The translations under genes were made by a program, and so were the position numbers. Below are positions 11,701 to 23,891 of a stretch of 64,000 nt of DNA, in pieces. Below the pieces are notes generated by a model. It made no database searches and had not been told where the DNA came from. It saw only the letters and a program-made list of their open reading frames with translations. The stretch comes from Epiperipatus broadwayi (Eukaryota; Onychophora; Udeonychophora; Euonychophora; Peripatidae), in assembly GCA_028023455.1 (NCBI GenBank), contig JAQFVV010000143.1, positions 2,582,001-2,646,000 of the forward strand. Reading direction: 5' to 3'. Numbering within the stretch: the stretch's first letter is position 1; each line of letters opens with the position of its first letter.

Positions 11701-13340
11701 AAATTTAAGAAAATTTTTAATTAAATAAATAAATAATCAAAGGTTTTCTTATTCAGGAGTTCATAAAAAGTTTAGGTGTTGGAAGAGCCAAAACTGCAAC
11801 TGATTTAAGAACTTTATGCTCCAGAGTCTGATTCTCTACCATTACAGTAAACCACACAGGGCAGTTTTTGATTTTTACTAAGCTAGTTAACTAATTTGAA
11901 TGTCAAAACATTAATATTTTAATAATCCTGGGATTTAAAATAATGTCAGAAGTGCTGAAGAGGCACATACTCAATCTTGGAATAATATAATAATGACAGA
12001 AGCAAGAGCCTATGATTAAAAATGTTTTAAATAGCAATTAATGAAAATACTAACACTATTCTAAAATAGTCCATATCTATCATATCCAAATATTGAAATA
12101 GCATTAAGAACAATACTTTTAAGTACTGTATATCGGTAATAATAATCTTACAGAAAAAAGAATTTATTAAACTTCAGTTAAAACTTCTATGGTTAGTTAA
12201 TAGAATTTCCCAATTATTATTATTTATAATCATCTTGATAATGCAATAACAAAATAAATAATTTCACTAACAGTAAGATTTTTAAGATTAATAGTTTTCA
12301 ATCCATTTTTGATTATATTCATGTTGATAGATATCATTGTGTAATGGTTTTATGTATTTCAGTTCTTTTTTCAAAAAATTCATGGTCAAAATTTTTCTAC
12401 AATGCGAATCACTCATGTGTATCTATAACTAAGCAATAGGTGCCATATTCCACTATTGCCTTTTTTATTATTATAGAAGTACAAATTTTGTCTTCTGCAA
12501 CATACACTACCGAAAATAGTAGTTGCAAACTAAGAAATACCTTTAATCAAAATACATGTGTCGCACAGAAAGGCTTTACACTCAGGTTTCATACATACAA
12601 AATTCTAATGTAATTTTAAATTGAAATACTTGATCATAAATCTATATTCTGCATCTTATTATATGTTAATATCGTATATAAAATTATTGGTATTTTGCAT
12701 ACAATTAGGCTAGAAACACACATACACAAAAAAAAGAGGGTTGCATTTATTAGAAATAATAATTATGAAACAGTCCCTCAAAACATTATTTTTTTCATTA
12801 AATTCATTTTTATCTAAAACTAAATCAATAATTGCTATAATATTATTCCACTATGTGTACTATTTTAAATAACCCAGAATTTCAGTAAAGTATAATCACA
12901 TGGTTTTTTGCACCGAAGATCCATATCTTGTGAGATTTACGTTTAAGCTTGAGAACTTTTTATATCATGAGAAAGTAAAGACCCGTGAGATTTAAAAGTC
13001 TTAAGTTTTATAGCTCTGCATCTTTTTTCCTTTTTTTCATTTTCAAATCAAATCAGCACTCTAAATTTTAGGCAGGATTTAATATTTATTCAAATGCCAT
13101 TTTTTGTCACTCGTCCATTAAAATAAATCGTTTTCTATTACATCAAAAATACGATGGATAAATTTACAAACGATAACAAGATAATATCGCAGCCAATAGA
13201 AATTGATTCGCGATTAGCCCTAATTTTTTTTTAATAGATTATTAACATTGTACGTAACAACGTTAATAAATTGTAGCAAAATGATCTGAATTTCTATTTA
13301 GAAATTGATTCGAAAAATTTATTTTCTAGATTTTTTTAAA
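8760..13340. other. Intergenic DNA upstream of the transporter; nothing recognised
   Basis: About 4.6 kb of AT-rich DNA without a supported gene or element. The last few hundred bases must contain the promoter and 5' leader of the transporter gene, but I can assign no TATA box, start site or upstream exon. A somewhat more CpG-containing stretch lies near 13100-13320. Confidence 0.5.
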
Positions 13341-13443
13341 ATGTCTATCCAAAATGAAGAAGACTATAGGGGAAGTTCTTCTGAAAGAATTAGATTACTT
13401 ACAGATGTGAAACAGACAGTAAATAAACCCGATTCAAAACGTG
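13341..13443 (+). CDS. SLC38A7: SLC38A7-like transporter, exon 1 (start codon, cytosolic N-terminus)
   Basis: The ATG at 13341 opens 34 codons rich in polar residues, ending in a phase-1 junction with a GTAAGT donor at 13444. The N-terminus of SLC38 proteins is cytosolic, and this one has no membrane segment, as expected. Residues 14-20 read SERIRLL, which resembles the GERARLL segment of vertebrate SLC38A7 and contains an acidic dileucine signal (E15xxxL19L20), the type that directs proteins to lysosomes. SLC38A7 (SNAT7) is known as a lysosomal glutamine/asparagine exporter. The start is chosen because it is the first ATG in the frame and gives the family-like N-terminus. An additional 5' untranslated exon cannot be excluded. 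Confidence 0.75.
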
Positions 13444-13837
13444 GTAAGTTGATAAAATATTTGCTTATTGTAAAAATTATTTTACTGGAACATATGCATT
13501 TAATTTATTTGTAATCTGTTTTGATTGGTCGATAACTGTTCAAACAATTAATTGTTATTCTATAAAATATTCTAATATAGTATTAAAATGTTTCTGACAA
13601 CGAACGACTAAATGAATATATAACATTTGCAATTATTGATATATGCTTAGTGTGTGTATTCTAGTAATGTAATGAAAAAATTTATCAAATAATATAAATT
13701 TTTATACCCGACCATCCTTTCAGTTAAAATTTAAATGAAATTTTAATTATACTAAAAGCTGAAATAAAATATACAATTTTAATAAAATAATCTGAATGAG
13801 ATTGTCATCAGATGAATTTATAAATATTCTCCACAAC

Positions 13838-13985
13838 TGCAGTAATATCACATAATCACCATTTCCTATGCTTACACATCTCCATATAATAGTGCTACCC
13901 AGTACAAGCCTTAGTAATCAATGGATGCAAGAAGGTTTGTGCATAAAATCCCTATAGTGCCTACTCATCCAATATCCCAAGACAC
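13838..13985 (-). repeat. Family C repeat, 5' end at the ribozyme cleavage position
   Basis: In minus orientation this copy starts at about GTCTTGGGATATTGGATGAG and continues through the TAGGGATTTTATGCACAAAC block and the CTTGCATCCATTGATT block. The CUGAUGA and GAA parts of the ribozyme are absent. The first shared bases coincide with the predicted 3' cleavage product of family C. Confidence 0.6.
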
Positions 13986-14129
13986 TAAAATGTATAGATA
14001 CTGAACTGGGTTCATATCTATACAAGAAAATGAACTTTGATTGAGAACATTGTATTTTTATCTTTGGCTCTTAGCTTTAAAGTTAACTAAATAAGTAAAA
14101 GGTGGCTGCTGAAGGGTTGTGTTAGATCT

Positions 14130-14306
14130 TTAGGTGTAATGTTTTCAGATCCAAGGGTCCTCACTAATGAAAGCCACAAGGTAGAATTTAGTCTGGGGAT
14201 ATTAGATAAATAGGCACTAGATAGGGATTTTATGTATAAACCTTGCATCCATTGATTAGCAAGATTTGCATTGGGTGGCAGTACTGTATGGAGAGTTTGC
14301 TAGGAA
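14130..14306 (+). repeat. Family C repeat directly upstream of a LINE
   Basis: Plus-strand copy containing TTAGATCTTTAGG, a degenerate ribozyme core (CTAATGA at 14164-14170, GAATTTAGTCTGGGG) and the GGCACTAGATAGGGATTTTA block. It ends in TGGCAGTACTGTATGGAGAG and runs into the endonuclease region of the LINE. With the minus copy at 13838-13985 it makes an inverted pair. The core has the G5 position mutated and would be inactive. Confidence 0.6.
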
Positions 14307-17300
14307 AGAAGAAATTGTTAAAATTGGGTATTTAAACATGCAAAGTGGTAGAAGATCAAAAAAGTGGCTGGAATTAAACAAAGCTGTTAAAAATGAAGAG
14401 CTTGAGGTACTAAGCAGTAGTGGAAACATATATAAGAAAAGGAGAACCTATACTGGAAGATGTGATATGGCAAGGTATAAATAGAAAAGAAAAAAGGGGT
14501 GGTGGTATAGGAATTATGGCAAAAAAAATTTAAATACTGTTAAATGTTAAGAGCTTAGGAAGACAAGTAATGGATGGTGGCTGTAGTGTATATAGCCACT
14601 GGAGATAGTCAAACTATAATGGAATAGTAGCATATATGAATGCCTAGTTAAGGATATACAGAGTTTCAAAAAAAGAGGGAAGAAAATAATGGTTATAGAG
14701 GATGTGAATGGGCATATTGAAGAAATTGATGACATAGATAACAAGAATGGACAGCTTTTGAAGAATTTTTGTCAGAGTGAATTTGAGCATTGGAAATTTA
14801 TCAAATATTTATGAGGAACAATACATATGGTCTAGAAATAATATATTTCACACAATAGATTATCTATTAGTAGAGAAAGATGGACTGAATAAAGTACGGA
14901 AAATTAAAGGGTTTGATAATGAGAAGAGAGTATGTAATAATGATCATAATTTCTTTATAATAGAAGTAGTTAGTAGTGTGATGGAAAATAGTAATAAAAG
15001 CAGAAAGGATAGTGAAAGATGTGGATGGACAATGAATGATAAGAATAAGTTAGAAGATTATAAAATAAAAGTTGAAGAAATCATGGAAAAGTTGTTTGGG
15101 GATGAATATAAGGAATGGTGCAGTGAAATAGAAAAAGTGGAAAATAGAGTTTTAGGTGATAATATTCAGAAGAATAAAAGTAGTAGAAAAGTGAGAATCA
15201 GTAAAAATGTAAAAGAAAGGAAAAAGCATGCAGAGAATATAAGTGTATTATTAATAACAAAGAAAATGGAAAAGATGTTAATTTTAAATGGGAAAAATAT
15301 TTTATAAAAAAAGAAGTTGGCTAAAATAGATAATTATATAATGAAATTAAATAGTAAATTGTTGGAGGATATAAATAAAAGTGGAAGAGATGGGAGTAAA
15401 AAATTTTGGAAATATATTAAAAGAAGGAATGTAGGGGAGAGAGAAATAATATTACTAGATGATGAGAGAATAGAGTGTTTATCTAAAGAAGAATTAGAGA
15501 CAATCTTAAAAAAGTATGTAATGGATATAGAAAACATATTAGATGTGAAGAATAGAGTGATAACAAACATGAAAGCATATAGTAATGGAAATATTAAATT
15601 TACAGAAAATAAATTGAATGAGTCAAGGAAAAAATGAAAATGGAAAGACAAGGGGTTTAGATGGATGGGCAGCAGAGATGGTAATGCACTTAGGAAATAA
15701 TGCAAAATTAAACCATTATCATGTTTTAATAAGATGGCACAGTAGAGAAAATTTCCAGATAGTTGGAATAATACAAGAGTAAGGTCACTATTTAAAGGAA
15801 AGGGTAAGGATCATAGAGAGTTAAGCAATTATAGACCAATAGTGGGAATGTCAGTGTTATATAAACTTTTAGCATATGTGGCTGGAAGGGGAACAAAATG
15901 GATGGAAGAAAATAATATAGTGGGAGAAATTCAAGGTTGTTTTCAATCAGGTAGGCATATAACAGATAGTTTATTTGTAGTTACACAACTTATAGATATG
16001 AGTAGAAATACAGGTAGACAGTTATATGGTTTTTATAGATATAGAGAAGGCATATGTTAGAGTAATTAGATATAGATTATGGGTAAGTTTAGTAAATTTG
16101 GGAATGGATGGAGCTTTAGTGGATCTTATTAAGAGATTATATGAAAATAATTACTATACATATCAATTAGGAAATATAGAATCAGTTAAAGTTAAAAATG
16201 GGGTGGGACTAAGGCAAGGATGCCCTATGTCACCTATTTTGTTTTTGTTGTATTTGAGAGAAATGGAGAGAGCAATAGAAAGAGGAGGAAGAGGGTTAGA
16301 GATACCATTAATAGGTGGCAAGGGAATATATACATTATAGGGACTTTTATTTGCAGATGAGGTCTTCTTGTGCACAGAAAGTAGGGAAGATATGGAAGTT
16401 ACGCTGACAATATGCCCAAGGGTGGGTAAAGAAATGGGGATTAAATTTAATGAAGAAAATTCAAAAGTAATGATGTTAAATACTGGGGAAAGAAAAGAGA
16501 AAGAATTTTTATTAGGGGATATAAAGTTAAGTGTGGTGAATAGGTATAACTATTTGGGAATCATCTTAAATAATCAGAGAAATTGTTTGGATGAATGGGA
16601 GAAAAAATTGATAAATGAAGCAAAGAAAAGAAAAGGACTGATAAAGAAATTAACAGTATTTTCATATAATAAATATGATGTAGCTAGAATTGCATGGAAG
16701 TGGCAGTAGCAGGGTTAACATATGATAACGATGTAGATTACTTAGAAAAAGTACAAAGAGAAGTAAGAAGATATGCATTAGATGCAGATGTGTAGATGGA
16801 GAGATGGGATGGTCACATTTTTATATGAGATATATGAAAATGTGCTAATAAAAGAATAGCCAAAATAGTATTTAATTGGGTTATGAGTAAAGGACAGGCA
16901 ACAAGATGGGTGAGAAAGGTAGTGCACTATGCAAAAGATTTGGATAAAGACTTTGTTAGGAGAATTGTTGGGTGTTATAGTGGCAAGGAATGGGATAGAA
17001 GAGTAGATGCATTAATAAAAAATAGGAAGTTGGAGAGATGGAGAATTAATATGGAGAATAAAAAGAGTTTAACTATATATAGAAGTAAACAGTATTGAAT
17101 GCAAATTAATTTATGATAATAGCAAGGAAAGTAGTTTACTGTTTAAGACTCACTAAGGATCTTTAGCAACAAGGAATATACATATAAATGGAAAAATATG
17201 GGTGATTTAATCTGCAAGTTATGTAAGGAAGGCTTAGAAAATATTAGGCATCTGTTAAGTGAATGTAAATGCCTGCAAACAGAAAGAGTAGAATAAATAT

Positions 17301-17560
17301 AAACAAAGTGATTATACTGAAAGTGGTGTCTTAGTTTTTATGCTAGGTTTGGAAAAAGATAAGGAGGATTTAGATATAAAGGCCATGGAGTTGACAAAGA
17401 CTTTGTTATGGAAATGGGATGGAGCAGGATAGAGAAGAATATGGGAAAAACTTAAGAGTGGGAAATGGAAAGGGAAGGTAAGGTGGCTAACAGGTTTCTC
17501 TGAGCATAGTGACAGAGATTTCTGACTCTGATAAAGAAGCCATAGTGCATCACATACCGC
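14307..17560 (+). pseudogene. Non-LTR retrotransposon (LINE): APE endonuclease, RT, zinc knuckle; frameshifted
   Basis: A nearly full ORF2-like protein broken by frameshifts. Around 14315-14470 the string IGYLNMQS and, one frame over, VVETYI match the start and catalytic Glu region of an APE endonuclease; IMVIEDVNGHIEEID (about 14690) and NDHNFF (about 14940) match its later catalytic blocks. The RT domain (15780-16720) shows NYRPIVGMS, QGCFQSGRHITDSLF, FIDIEKAY (motif A) and GLRQGCPMSPILF. The catalytic box reads FADE rather than FADD, so the second Asp is lost. At 17204-17280 CKLC...HLLSEC forms a C-terminal CCHC knuckle. Replication would have been by target-primed reverse transcription. 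The 3' end has short TAAAGTAATATTATT-like repeats. The clade (I, Jockey or CR1-like) is not resolved. Confidence 0.85.
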
Positions 17561-18515
17561 AGTAAAGTATTATTATTTATGGAGAGTTTGCTATTGCAGT
17601 AAAGTAATATTATTCATTTTAATGATGTGAAGGTTCATTAAAATTTGTCATGTAACTATAAAATTGAAATGCTTGAATAAATTGAGTTAAGCTTATAATA
17701 ACTGATGATGATCAAGTGTTATTTTTGATCATATTACTATATTGCTTGTTACTCTATCTGCTTTCAATAGAGAATTTGATATATGTATATGATTAATATA
17801 GATATTTTTAAAAAAGGAGGATTTAAAAAACTATAGTTTAATTAACTTGTTACCAAATCTTATAAATTTTACAATAAAGTTTGTGGTTACTGTGAACAAG
17901 TTTGGAGCTGTGCTTAATTTTTAAAATTTGAGAGACGTGAATTCTCATGAAAATAAATTTTAATAATATTATAGTACAGGTAAAAAATTAATTATCTTGA
18001 TGAATTAATATAATCAATCATAGTTTAAATAAAAAAAATGATAATCTATACTCATAGGAATATATTTCCCTAGTGAAGGTTACATTGTATGCAACCTCAT
18101 TTTTGTTTAATGATAAATGTATTGACAATCACGTTTTACTAATGCAGATTAATTCTAATCTTTATCTTCCAACTAAGAACAGTTTTTGGCTAAGTTGTCA
18201 GTGAACTGCTAGCCATTATAAAATTTTAGACTTCAAACTCCTAAGTTATTTTGAATATTTTTTAAAATTTTATGGGGTTTTAAATATTTGGGACACAAGA
18301 AATATTGAGGAGCTATGGTGTTACTGAAAATAAGCCATGGTTATAATTTATACTCTGGCTGTTAGGAGTTTTAATTACAGATATACGATCTTATCATAAA
18401 TCAATAAAATATCTACTGACTCCATCATATGTCTAATTTACATATTGCTGTTGTAGCAGCATATTTTTTCACCATCTTTATGCAATTTACTGCAAGCTTT
18501 AGTAAGAGGTAATGT

Positions 18516-18718
18516 ATGCCAGATGATAGTGCTTAACAAATACCAGTGCATTAGATCCTAAAGATCCAGGTGCTTTGATCAAAAGATCCTAAAGATCCAG
18601 GTGCTTTGATCCAAGATCCAAAGTATCTCACTGATGAAAGACATAAGTTTTAGACTAATCTGGGGATATTGGATAGGACAGCATAGAATATGGATTTATT
18701 AAGAGTATCATCTGGCAT
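18516..18718 (+). repeat. Family C repeat with 13-bp perfect terminal inverted repeats
   Basis: The ends are ATGCCAGATGATA (18516-18528) and its exact complement TATCATCTGGCAT (18706-18718). Inside are a tandem duplication of about 26-28 bp (unit ATCCTAAAGATCCAGGTGC, about 18555-18605) and a decayed hammerhead core at 18626-18675: CTCA, CTGATGA (18631-18637), then GTTTTAGACTAATC, TGGGGATATTGG. The GAA triplet is lost. Confidence 0.6.
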
Positions 18719-19690
18719 CTATTATTTTTTACTAAATCATACAGAAAATGGCATAGAGATGGTGATCTTTATTCATATTAAATAGGACTATTGAAATTTG
18801 TTTATAGTTTTATTAATTTAAATTTTATAGTTTTTTTTTAGCAAAAGGTAAAAGTATTTTAATATATATTTGCTACTAACTTTCTTTGATGCTAAATAGA
18901 ACTACATCAGTCAGTAAATTTTAAAGTGTTACAAAATATTAGGAAAGATAAAAAAAAACAATATCATTTTTGTTTATTTTTTAAATAATAAGCTAAGACT
19001 CATTATTAAACATTTTTAAAGATATTAAGTGAAAATTTTATAAAAATTTATCATATTTTTCCAAATATGCAGAATATTTTCTTTTAATAAAATCCAGTAA
19101 GTGTTGATTACTAAATTGCTTAACTAACTGAATGTTAAAAGCATCATTCACCAAAGACTTCTATAAAATTTTAAAACAATCATTTTCGAAATCAACTGTA
19201 TTTGACTTTGGTATATTATATGATTGCAAACTTCCTTGGATTGGCCATCCTAGAATCAAACATTTGAATAGTTTGATCCAAATAACTATGTAGTCATCAA
19301 TAAATATCATAACTTGAGTTCATAAGAGCAATCTTTTTGGTTAAAAGCTAAAAAAAATTAATGTGATGCATGATTTATTATGAGGTTTTTTTACAATCTT
19401 TCAAAATTTGAGAAAAATGCTTATGTAACACATTTACAGAACATAAAAAATGGTATTACTTATTTACAGTCTACAATATGTTCTATTGTTAATATTTCTT
19501 GTTCCAGTTCTTGAATTTTTTTTTTTAGTTTTTTTGATTTGTTGGACATTTGTAATATAAGTTAATAGTTTGTCAGAAAATATTTAAAATTATTAATTTC
19601 TGCTACCTCAAAATTTGATGATGTTACTGATACCTAATTCTAGATGTGTTATGTATGGGGCAAGACTTAAGCTAACACTCGTCCACTCAT

Positions 19691-20280
19691 TGTTAGAAAA
19701 AAACAATACAAAAGTTTTACGAGTTTATATATATGAATTAATAGGGAGTTAATATGTTCAACTAATAATTTGCTGGTGTCCGTAATATAACAGTCTAAAT
19801 TTAACATGGACAGTTCTATAGAAAGTTGGATTCTATTACATTACTTTATTAGAAGTCCTTCTTTTAATATCTGTTAATTCACTTTATTTAAAGTTTATCA
19901 TTTCAATTCCACAACTTTCTTAGTTAGTAGATTTTATTAAGTACCTTACTGCTCACTCACATCTCTGAGTCAGTCTAATTAAATTTAAATGCATCTCTTT
20001 TCTTCTGCACTAACTGGTCTGCAACTGCACTTACTGCACTGCACACATTGAACTACTTTCATTCTCCTCTACAATAGAAATTTTGCAGGGATTTTTAACA
20101 ACTGTGCTAATTTGCATATTGTTAGACAATTATTGTTATGCAAATTAGAATGTAAGTTACTTGCAGTATCCACAATTCTATTTTTCTGCATATCATTTCT
20201 AGATTGACACAACATTGTCTATATTGATCAGCTTTGCATGCACAAGCACACACCCAAAACAAAACAGTCAATATCCAACA
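19691..20280 (-). repeat. 3' LTR of the gypsy element
   Basis: Matches 22471-23108 along its length, including the blocks AAGTCCTTCTTTTAATATCT, TCTGAGTCAGTCTAATT and GCTAATTTGCATATTGTTAG. The ends TG...CA are typical of LTRs. Confidence 0.85.
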
Positions 20281-20281
20281 A

Positions 20282-20291
20282 TACCTCCCTT
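20282..20291 (-). promoter_or_regulatory. Polypurine tract of the gypsy element
   Basis: The minus strand reads AATAAAAGGGAGGTAT immediately before the LTR start TGTTGG, the position where plus-strand DNA synthesis is primed. Confidence 0.65.
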
Positions 20292-20599
20292 TTATTGTAG
20301 AAGTAAGTAGAGTTTAGTTCTAAATATAGTCTTGCAACTTCACTGGTTTTCTTTATATTCCGGCTTTTCTAAAGAAAAGTCTTTTTTTTTCTAGAAAAAA
20401 AGTTTTCTTCCCAATTTTCTTCCCATTATGATTCACCATTTACTGTAGCAGGTAAATTCAGTGAGTCTTGGCTTAAAGATTTCTACTCTACATCTATTTT
20501 AGTGTTGCTAGATATCAATTAAATAATCTTTATTTAAAGAATTTTTCGTTCCAAATAGCAATCAAGCCTATACTTTCATTTATACCCTCTATTGGCTCA

Positions 20600-21330
20600 A
20601 TTAGACCCTTTTTTTATGTGATTAATGTGCTATCTTACTATATTATTCTCTATTTTTATTTTCCATATTTGGATAGGCAGTATTCTGCTTATTTTCTCAG
20701 CTATTAGAGTATCTCTAATCCAGATAATCTGTCCCAAATTAAATTTGACATTTTGATAATATATGTCCTTTTTAACATTTTCTGGAATTAGTATAGGCAT
20801 GTGTGTTCTTATGTGGTGCTTCATAAATAATTCTATCTGTTTTTCTTTGTAAGTGAACTTAGCATGAAGTATTGGTAAAACATCACTGTTTCTAGTGCTT
20901 CATGGATATCAGCATATTCCATCTTATTTAGCATGCATTTAAGATGTTGAATGGCCTTTTCTGTGATTCTGATTGAGGGTGTTATGGCAGTGTAAGTACA
21001 TTCCATATCCCCTTTGGATCATGGAAGTCCTTCAGTTGCACTGAGCTGAATCCTCTGCCATTGTCAGTTACTTTAGATGAGAATACCCATGTGTAGCATA
21101 AATTCATTTAAAACTTTTATCACATTTTCCTGTGCTGGTATTTTTTACCAAACAATATTTCATTTGGAATATGCATCTATGGCTATCAGAAATATGTGTC
21201 AATGGAATGGCCTGACATAGTCTAAATGGATTTTTTCCCATCCTCTTGTGATATTAAGCCAAGCTGTAGGCTCAGTATTTGCTGGCAGATTTGATATTTT
21301 TTAGTTTGCTCTATCACCATTGATATCTGA
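20600..21330 (-). pseudogene. Gypsy integrase remnant
   Basis: The minus strand shows FLIAIDAYSKW (about 21160-21200), matching the first catalytic Asp block of a DDE integrase, VTDNG-like sequence (about 21065) matching the second, and a C-terminal region (20824-20630) with ELFMKHHIRT and VKFNLGQIIWIRD, the integrase tail typical of K02A2.6-type gypsy proteins. Stops and frameshifts interrupt it. Confidence 0.75.
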
Positions 21331-21589
21331 CCATCAAATGTAAAAACAAAACTAGTTCCTTCATATATATGATCTTAGGATGTTCTTCAGTACTTTTTTG
21401 TCATTAAAATGTACTCATGATGCATGGACGAACTTCTTGGGCCATTCATGTTTAATCCTGATTTTACAAATTGGCAACTTGTGTCATACAGCAGTGGAAA
21501 TTTATTCTGAAAGTTGATTTTCGTGGCATTCTTCAATACTCCTTCCCTCAATTTACTATTAGTCAGTAAATCTGCTTTTGACATTTGTC

Positions 21590-22218
21590 ATTTGTTATTG
21601 CAAAGCTTTGACAAATGACCTGTTGAACAACAGTTAAAACATTTGTATGTTTTAAATCATGGCCCTTCTTTCCACAGCAATAATAAATACTGGGCCTCTG
21701 GGTCATATTCTTCTGTTTCACTTGTGCCTTTGCTTATTTACCCATGTACTTGAGTTTGCTTTCTCAGTCACATTTTTAATGCTTGCACATAGTCTAAAGC
21801 AGTTTCATGTGCTATTCCAGGTTCAATGGTAACATTATATGTTAGCATAGTTTCACTTAAAAGCATTTGGCTAAGCTTCATATCTCTCATGCACCATAAC
21901 AACTGGTCCAATAATATTAAACTCACATTTCTTTGCTAAATTTCATTGTGCTAAATTATACTCATATATGCTTTTATTTTGTGATTGCATTTTACTATGA
22001 AAAACAAAATATACTGTGTATTTCAATGTTATTGGTTTGAAATACACATTTAATTTTCTCAGCAACTTCTCATACAGGATTTCTTCTGGTGCCCTTGGAT
22101 CACATAAATGGTTTGCTAATAGCAGGATATTTTGTCCTGACTTCCATAGTAGAGTGATAACTTTCATCTTATCATCGGTAATGCCATTTATTATTATGTA
22201 TTTTTCCACATGATTCAC
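21590..22218 (-). pseudogene. Gypsy gag remnant with CCHC zinc knuckle
   Basis: The open frame at 22218-21943 holds the gag core, with ITDDKMKVITLLWKSGQNIL and NVYFKPITL. Further on, CCGKKGH and CFNCCSTGHLSKLC (about 21655-21600) form one degenerate and one complete zinc knuckle (C-x2-C-x4-H-x4-C). In the intact element this protein would package the RNA into particles. The frame is broken between the two parts. Confidence 0.75.
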
Positions 22219-22470
22219 ATATATCTGCCATTAACCCCAAATTGCTAATATTGAAAGGTGTACTTGCACTACTCTACATTTCTGTGTATATATCTATATA
22301 TCCATGTTAATAGTTAATATGTGCAGTATCTGGTGACTACACCACTGATATTCACAGATTTAAAACTGTTGATTGTGACAATTAATATTCACAAGTTTAA
22401 ATACATGTTGGCTGCCTCTATTGGTATAAGCAGGGCAAGATTTTAATCTACCAGCCGTTCCATTAATTAT

Positions 22471-23108
22471 TTTTAGAAAAAACAACACAAAAGTTTTAAT
22501 AACTTAATAACAAGTTTATTACTCATAATATATATACAAATTAGTAGGGTTAGTATGTTTTACTAAGGATTTACTGGCTGATATAATATAATCAATCTAA
22601 ATTTCACAATTCTGTATAGAATTGGACTCTATTATAACACTATTAAAAGTCCTTCTTTTAATATCTATTTATTTTATTTAATGCTTATCATTTCAATTCC
22701 ATACCTTTCTTGATTAGTTTTTACTAGCAATTTTAGTAATCACCTCATTGCTCACTTACATTTCTGAGTCAGTCTAATTGGATTTGACTACATCTCTCTT
22801 CTTCTGCATTACCTAGACTGCAACTACATTTTCTGTATTGCACACATTCATTCTGCTCTACTGGTATCATTAGTCTGTTTTTACAACACATTAGAAGTTC
22901 TGCAGGCATTTTTAACAACTCTGCTAATTTGCATATTGTTAGACAATTATTTTTATGCAAAGTGGAATATGTAGGTTACTTGCAGTTTGCTTAAGTATTT
23001 TTCTACATATCTTTATTTCTAGAATGATACAACACTGCCTATATTGGCCAGTTTTGCACGCACACACACGTAACTTTATTAGATAAACAAACCAGTCAAT
23101 ACTCAACA
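22471..23108 (-). repeat. 5' LTR of the gypsy element
   Basis: Direct repeat of 19691-20280; in element orientation it begins TGTTGAGTATTGACTGG. It is somewhat longer because of small insertions. Confidence 0.85.
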
Positions 23109-23891
23109 AGATGATGATGTAAATATTGCTATATAATAAATAATTGTATGGTTAATAGCTTGCGATAGCGAGAAATGTCCAAGCACCTAAGTAGGAAAGT
23201 TGAGTATAATGCTTCCAATAAATTGATAAATTAAGATTTGTATGTGTGTATGTTTAATTTTTACTAATTTAAGCAACAAACCAGGAATCTTTGACTCATG
23301 AGTGCACCATTCTGTCTCTACAGTAAACATATAGGCTAAATGCTATAATAAGATAAAAAAATTATTTAGAAACTATTTATTATAGCTATCTTTTCATTTA
23401 ATAATATATCTGCACCAATACAAGTTATAAAATTAAATCGTAAAAATTTTCATATAAATCTAATCTATTTATTTCTTTTAATAGACTGATTAATATCTCT
23501 ATTGCACATGCATCTCTTAATTCTAATAAAGTAAAAAATATATCAGTAAGCTATTGATTTTTTTGTTCAAACATGCAATAAAGAAAAATAATTTATGAGT
23601 GAAATGGTCTCATTTAAAATAGATACTTCTGTGTTTTTTTTTTTTTTGCTTAATAAAATCTTGTATAATTTTAACTACATATCATTGGGGTGTGATTAAT
23701 TATGCTTGGCAAGTTATATTAGAATACAATATCCTGTTCTTATCAAGATCATTGTTAATGTATAAATCAATTCCAGATTCATAAAACTTGTTTGCTGTCA
23801 ATTTAAAAGATTTTTTTTTTTTTTAATTTCTCTTTATTCTGTATTCACCTAAGCAACACAGATAAATAATTCATTTTTTAAAGAAATTGCT

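Larger units (their letters stand above)
19691..23108 (-). mobile_element. Ty3/gypsy LTR retrotransposon, internally deleted
   Basis: Two direct repeats of about 590 and 638 bp (19691-20280 and 22471-23108) frame a 2.2-kb interior. The left LTR begins TGTTAG and ends CAACA; the right LTR ends CTCAACA. On the minus strand the order is gag, zinc knuckle, integrase. The protease-RT-RNase H region expected between them is missing. A polypurine tract (AAAAGGGAGG in the minus strand, 20282-20291) lies directly before the 3' LTR. The LTRs differ at many positions, so the insertion is old. I see no clear target duplication. Zinc-knuckle and integrase spacing resemble the K02A2.6-type gypsy group. Confidence 0.85.

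Noticed and set aside
15334-15705. 123-codon minus-strand frame
   Set aside because: Shadow of the LINE coding strand; Ser/Leu/Phe-rich antisense translation.
16163-16375. 70-codon minus-strand frame
   Set aside because: Antisense shadow of the RT domain of the LINE.
17704-17745. CTGATGATGATCAAG as a hammerhead candidate
   Set aside because: No GAA after a stem II hairpin and no matching stem I or stem III.
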